A stretch of DNA of 64,000 nucleotides from Siphonodentalium dalli (taxonomy: Eukaryota > Mollusca > Scaphopoda > Gadilida > Siphonodentaliidae), in the NCBI GenBank assembly GCA_032622095.1, contig CP136065.1:241903530-241967529 (forward strand). Direction: 5' to 3'. The translations under genes were made by a program, and so were the position numbers. The first letter of the stretch is position 1, and every line of letters starts with the position of its first letter. The notes under the pieces are model-generated. The model saw only the letters and a list, made by a program, of their open reading frames with translations. It did no database searches and was not told the DNA's origin. Positions 41,501 to 47,500 of this stretch are shown here, piece by piece.

Positions 41501-44500
41501 ACTGTTTGACAGAGTTTTAGATGCTCACTGGTGATGCCTAGGGAGTCAGCTGCTTTGTTGTTACTGAGCTTCTTCATTGCATGCTTTACCTCTTCGTCTG
41601 TTATGTTAATCATACTAGTAATGCTGGCCTGCTTGTGACAGGTATATTCTATCGTTTGTAGGTCATTCCTGATACGATCAATATGTGGGTCATCGAATAG
41701 TTCATTTTCGGTCGGAGTGGCGAGATTTTGAAAGTGCTCCTTCCATCCACTCATTATACCTTCTGTAGTTGTGAGTGTTTCTCCATTCACGTTGAGTTCA
41801 GATATTGCATGTGAGGAAGTAGATCGTTGTTGTTTGACTAGTTGAGAGAAGGTCTTTGGATTCGGTTGAGCTTCCACAAGTTTCTCAATGGCCTCTGATC
41901 GTCTTCTGGCACTCTCTTGTCGTTGTAATTTCTGCAGAGTGGATTTCGCTTGTTTCATTTCTTTGTATTCACTACTCGTTCTGTCAGGTGTTCCTGCGGT
42001 TTTCCACTTCCACCAGACTGCCTTCTCATGCTTAATAGCTGCCTTAATGCCTTCATTCCAGACTTTTGGTTTAGTTTTTAGCTTTATCTGCTCTTTATGT
42101 CCTGGAATGCTGGTCTGCGTTGCTTCGATCAGTACTGTTGTCAGATGTTTTACAGAGAGATGTAGTTGGTACTCGGTGGTAGGTTCCTCTAGAAAGTGTT
42201 GTAACTTTGAGGATACATTCTCGTTGTATAAAGCTTTGTTACAGCGATCCCATTTAGGTTTAGGTGTGATTTTGATGTCGTTTTCAACCTTCTTCGTGGA
42301 TATTTGGATAGACGCACGAACTGGGATATGATCAGACGTATTCAGTGGTTCCTTGTTGTCCACTAGCCAGGCGAAAGTCAGCTTTCTGGCAGAGGGATTG
42401 CAGAATATGTAGTCAATTTCTGCTGTATCTCTTTCATTTGTGTGAAAAAATGTGGGCGTTCCTCCTTGTTGTGTAAACAGGTCCTTTTTATTATAGAACT
42501 TTATTAAGTTTGAATCCCTGTCATTTTTTGGGTCTCTTGTTAATGAGGCATTGAAATCTCCGCATAAGATCACTGCATGGGAGCTGAATTTTTCCAGAAT
42601 TTCTTCTATTTCCACAAGTACTGCTCTGAAGTCATCAATTTTCGAGTTCCCTCTAGCAGGCATGTACACACATACTATGCAGGTTGGTGGTTGAGTGAGG
42701 AGCTCCAGCACTACTATGCGATTGCTTCCATCCGGGTGTAATCTATATTGTAGGTCAAGATTCGTATTGAAGAATATTGCTGTTCCACCGTAGCCTCTGG
42801 GGACTTGATACGGCGAGATGGGGTCGTGTTCATCCACAGACTTCGCATGCACAGCTCTCTTGCTTGATAACTTTGCCATTATGGGTTTTTGAAATGCAAA
42901 TAACCAGTGTTCCTGGACACATAATATGTCTGTTTCCTCCAGGAGTTTGTCTAGATAGGCTTCATTGCTTTGGACGTTTCTTATATTTATTGTCGCTAAA
43001 ATGAGTTGTTTCTTCTCTCCGTCTCCTTCCACCTTGAGGTCTTCGCCCGGACCTGGTACAAAAAAGACTGAGACTCGTGCTCAGCTGATTCCGGTATGTG
43101 GGAGCTAACAGAGCTGACGTTTGTTATCTCTGGTGATGGCAGCTGTTTCTGCTGGTAGTTTTCATCCGTAAATGTCACCACTTTTTTTGGTGTCGAGTGT
43201 CTACGATTGTGTCCATGAGGGTTTTTGTTCTTTAGCCTTGGTGGTATAAACGTTGGCCAGCTTGGATTTGATTTGACTTGTTTGTTTTTTACACCGTCAG
43301 TTTTCATATTTTCACGGCCAGTGCTGGTATGCATAGACGGAGTTTGTATATCTTGCGGAGTCGTCGATGGAGTTTGATACGTGGAGCTCTCCGTGGGCCT
43401 GCGCAGGAGTCTGTGAGATAGGTTTTGTTTTGGTTGACTCACTGGAAGCTGTGTCGGTGGTGGCGGTCCGCCATGTCCAGAGAAATTTTTGACCAGATAT
43501 TCAGGTCTGTGCCAGAGGTCAGGTCCCATCGGTGGGGGTCGTGATACATTTGGGGCTTGATATGGCACATGTGTTGGAAAGGACTGCATGTTGTACGGTG
43601 GCGGTGTAGCATAAGGGCCATGTTGAGCCGGTTGCCTTTGCAGTTCGTTGTTTTGCCGTTGCAGTTGGATTTGTAACTCTATGTTCGAGAGACGGTTGTG
43701 GATAGACTGGATCTCAAGTCGATTGACCTGCTGGGCCAGGTATGCATTTTCTGGATTATTTGCTGCATAAGTATAGGGATGGTGTTGAGTACTCTCTGGA
43801 ATCTGGGAGTTTAAGCCGTTTGATTGTGGTGGCATTTGAAGTGAGGCTTGCGCTCTGAGTACACGGTTTGTGTTTTCTAGATCTTTTATTCTAGCTTCCA
43901 TTTTTAGCATATAGCTATTGGCATATAGCTATTGGCCAGCATATAGCTATTGGCCACTATTGTTTGTTGGCTAAACAACCACACATTTTTTTACCAGAAA
44001 ATATTCAAAATATAATCAGTATTAATCGACAGAAGTATTTCCGGACAGGGGTCTTTGATTCATATCTAATATTTTATACCCTGGTTACGTATAGGACTCC
44101 TTCTGCACTTTTATTATATGTTGTCTGCTTTTTTGCCTGAAAACCCCTCCAGGTGAATAATAGACCATTCCATCGTATTTTGTTACGACAGAATGGGAGG
44201 ATCAATTTAGTGTAGAAAACCCTGTTAACCCTTTCAGTGCCAAGTCCGATTACCCTGCAGGGAGCCCCACACATATATAGAAGCATATAGAAGAGTGTCG
44301 TCTGCTCATGTTTGTCTGGGGCTCTGTATGGGTGAAATTATTAAATTGTTAAAGAATACAAGAAAAAATTATTAAAATTGTAAAAAATTGTTAGGCCAAT
44401 GCATTCTCTTATATATGCGAGGCGACCTATGGTCGACTCGCATATATAAGAGAATGCATTGGCACAGGGTAAAACTATATAACACATGTTTACAAAGAGA

Positions 44501-47500
44501 TAGACCATCTTTAATTCATAATTGTCTTTCTTGTTTCAGCTCAAGCTCTACACAGGGTCATGGAGAACAGATATGAGAAGAAATCGTGGCCTTCTGTTAC
44601 GTTCCCCGTCACTGCGCTGTATAACCACTTCATACGCCGTATCAATGAAGCCTCGGGAATTTATCAGATGTTTGAATTCTTGGGAGATGTCGCTATACTA
44701 AGCGAGTATGTAACAAATATATTGATCAGATGTTTGAATTCTTGGGGGATGTTGCTATGCTAAGCGAGTATGTATTGAATTCTTGAGGGTTGCTAAAGCG
44801 TGTATGTATTGAATTCTTGGCAGATGTTACTATGCTGAGCGAGTATGTATTGAATTCTTGGCAGATGTTACTATACTAAGCGAGTATGTATTAAATTCTT
44901 GGGTGCTACGCGAGTATGTAACAAATGTATTTATCAGATGTTTGAATTCTTGGGAGATGTTGCTAAACTAAGCGAGTATGTAACAAATGTATTTATCAGA
45001 TGTTTGAATTCTTGGGGGATGTTTCTATGCTAAGCGAATATGTATTGAATTCTTGAGGGTTGCTAAAGCGAGTATGTATTGAATTCTTGGCAGATGTTAC
45101 TATACTAAGCGAGGATGTATTAAATTCTTGGGTGCTACGCAAGTAGGTAGCAGGGTAATGTTGCAAGAGTTATACTCGTCCTTGACCTCAATAAATGGTA
45201 TACTCATAGGGCGCGCATCTATAATCTCAAATCGACTCAATTCCACCTGCATGTGCAATTTGACTTATATATCAAGATGTTCCACCCACTTTGGTGTTCT
45301 AGAAACCACCCGAAAAAGACCCGTTAATTAGTTGAATATAACGTGACTGCAAATTATGAGGTGAAGGTCGAGTATAGCTCTTGCGACATTACCCCTCTAC
45401 CACGCGAGTATGTAACCAATTAACTTTTATCATCTTTACATCATCAGCAGGGATCATCCTTTATATTACCGGGGGCCAAATACATCCCCCTTTTCCAATG
45501 CTAAAAGTACCAAATTTTACCCAATTCTAGTCTAAAAATACCCAACTCACCAAGATGATTGATTTAAGTCACAGTTGCAGCCATCATAATTGACTACGAC
45601 AATCAGCAATGCCAAAGCCATTTGTTGAAGCAAACTGGGCCATGACAAAGGATTTCCGTAGCGGAGTGCCGAAGCCAAACAATCTGAAATAAGAGGGCTG
45701 CAGTTGTTGGAAATTATTATCAAAATCCACTATAAAATACACATACCATCACTTTAAGTTTAATAATAATACAGACAAGTATGGAAAGCTGACTCCCACT
45801 ACCACCACCTGTTTCAAGCCCTATTTCAGCATGTTTTTGCAATGTTAAAGATGCACAATCCGATTAAGTGGCCCTCAATTACTATTTATTTGTAATCGGG
45901 GGTAAAAAATATTTGATTCAAGGAACCTATCAAAGTTCAGAGTTATTAGTTATCGATTTTTGAATTCTATTATTTTTCACCATCAAGAATTATTATTGGC
46001 CCAATAAACAGTCGACGAGCCGAAGGTCTCAGACCAAATTGCAAATGAAGATGGATAACTCTAAAACCATGAGGCGTTCTGTTGATAATAAGGCCAACAA
46101 TTGTCGAACAATATGTTTGTAAATAACACGTTTTGGGCAATTTTATTCTATAGTTGACGGTGGTTAGCATTATTTTTGGGCAATTAATCGATTTTGATAA
46201 TTGAAGTGGTATTTCGAAAAAAAATTGTTGTTATTGGAATCTGATTATATGGGGACCATCGAATTGGATTGAGTTCCTTTAATCACTTTGAATCCCAAAC
46301 AACACCGAATTTGAAAATCTGACGAGTCGCATGCAATAATAAGAATCATGGTTTGGTTATGATGGTACAATCTTGGATGACGACTTGTCAATCTCACACA
46401 TGAGCTTTCCAGGATTTTGATGAGAATTTCCAACAAATGTGATTTCAAAGATTAACTTCAATGTTTATCAATCTTTAAAGATGAACAAATGTATGTTCTT
46501 GGGTGTGTTATAGCATAGAGGCAATCACTGTAAAACTAATTCAACTACTTCTGCAGATGCCTTGTCTCCTAGCAACCATAAGCTCCTCCCACTGTTTATA
46601 ATATGTGTGGAAACCTCCATTACAAATAAAGCACATTGTTTCTAAGATGATTCTAAAATAATATCCCATTGACAACAAACTGTGGCCCTGCGAAATTATT
46701 CGATTCTATACAATTCCGAATCTTTCATCCGATTCGATTTGATTCAAAATTGTCTGCCCTGATTAGAATTTTATCATATCTTTTTCATCAGATGCATTAC
46801 CATTAATTTGAAGACATGATATGTACTTATTCGGGTGCGTAAAACTGATAAGTTAGTATTCAGGCACTATGCCAACTGGAGGAATGTAACATTCTACTAA
46901 CATCGCCGAAAATCTGAAGCTAAACGACCCTACCACTCCATAGAAAACATCGTCTGAACTATGCTCAATTGTAAATATTTACTACTCGATTTGGGACGCA
47001 TCTATCTGCAACAAACTAACGAAAAACGATTTCCCTATCGAGAGTCACTGCAATTAATTAATATATAAGAATGACGGTGTGTTGTCAATTTGGATATAAA
47101 TTTGTAAATATTACTACTTTGAACAAAATTATTCTCTATTTCTAATCGATCACCCTGCTGTAATGTTTCACATCACTTTAACGTCATCTTCTTCATTTTA
47201 CTGGGATGATTTGATAATTATTTTACGTCATCTCCATTTTACAGGGACAGTATGACTGTTACATACATAGAGGAGTTTCCAGTGCGGTCCCTCCATCAGC
47301 TGGAGGAGCTGACCGGGCATAAAGGAACAGAAGTCATAGCATTAGTGTTACAGTATGGAGCCAACTTCTCAGGACCGGGAAATGACGTCTTCCGAACAGA
47401 CAGGGCAAACGGAGAGCCATCCGAGGCACACAGATCTAACTTCTTACACCCAACTTACTACTACTACAAGAAAATACCTACAGGTATGTGAAAGAGAGAT

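Larger units (their letters stand above)
39372..43966 (-). mobile_element. Non-LTR retrotransposon, two ORFs, in FOXRED2 intron 6 (antisense)
   Basis: ORF1 (43910-42996) and ORF2 (43032-39589) are both uninterrupted. The short 5' leader (43903-43966) holds three copies of a CCAATAGCTATATGC unit. The 3' UTR runs from 39588 to a short ACAAG repeat at 39373-39391, taken as the tail. No target duplication could be fixed. The apurinic-type endonuclease plus RT layout places it among APE-type LINEs; the clade is not determined. Confidence 0.85.

Noticed and set aside
41888-42331. 147-codon + strand frame and smaller ones at 40298-43004
   Set aside because: Shadows antisense to LINE ORF2, with no domain.
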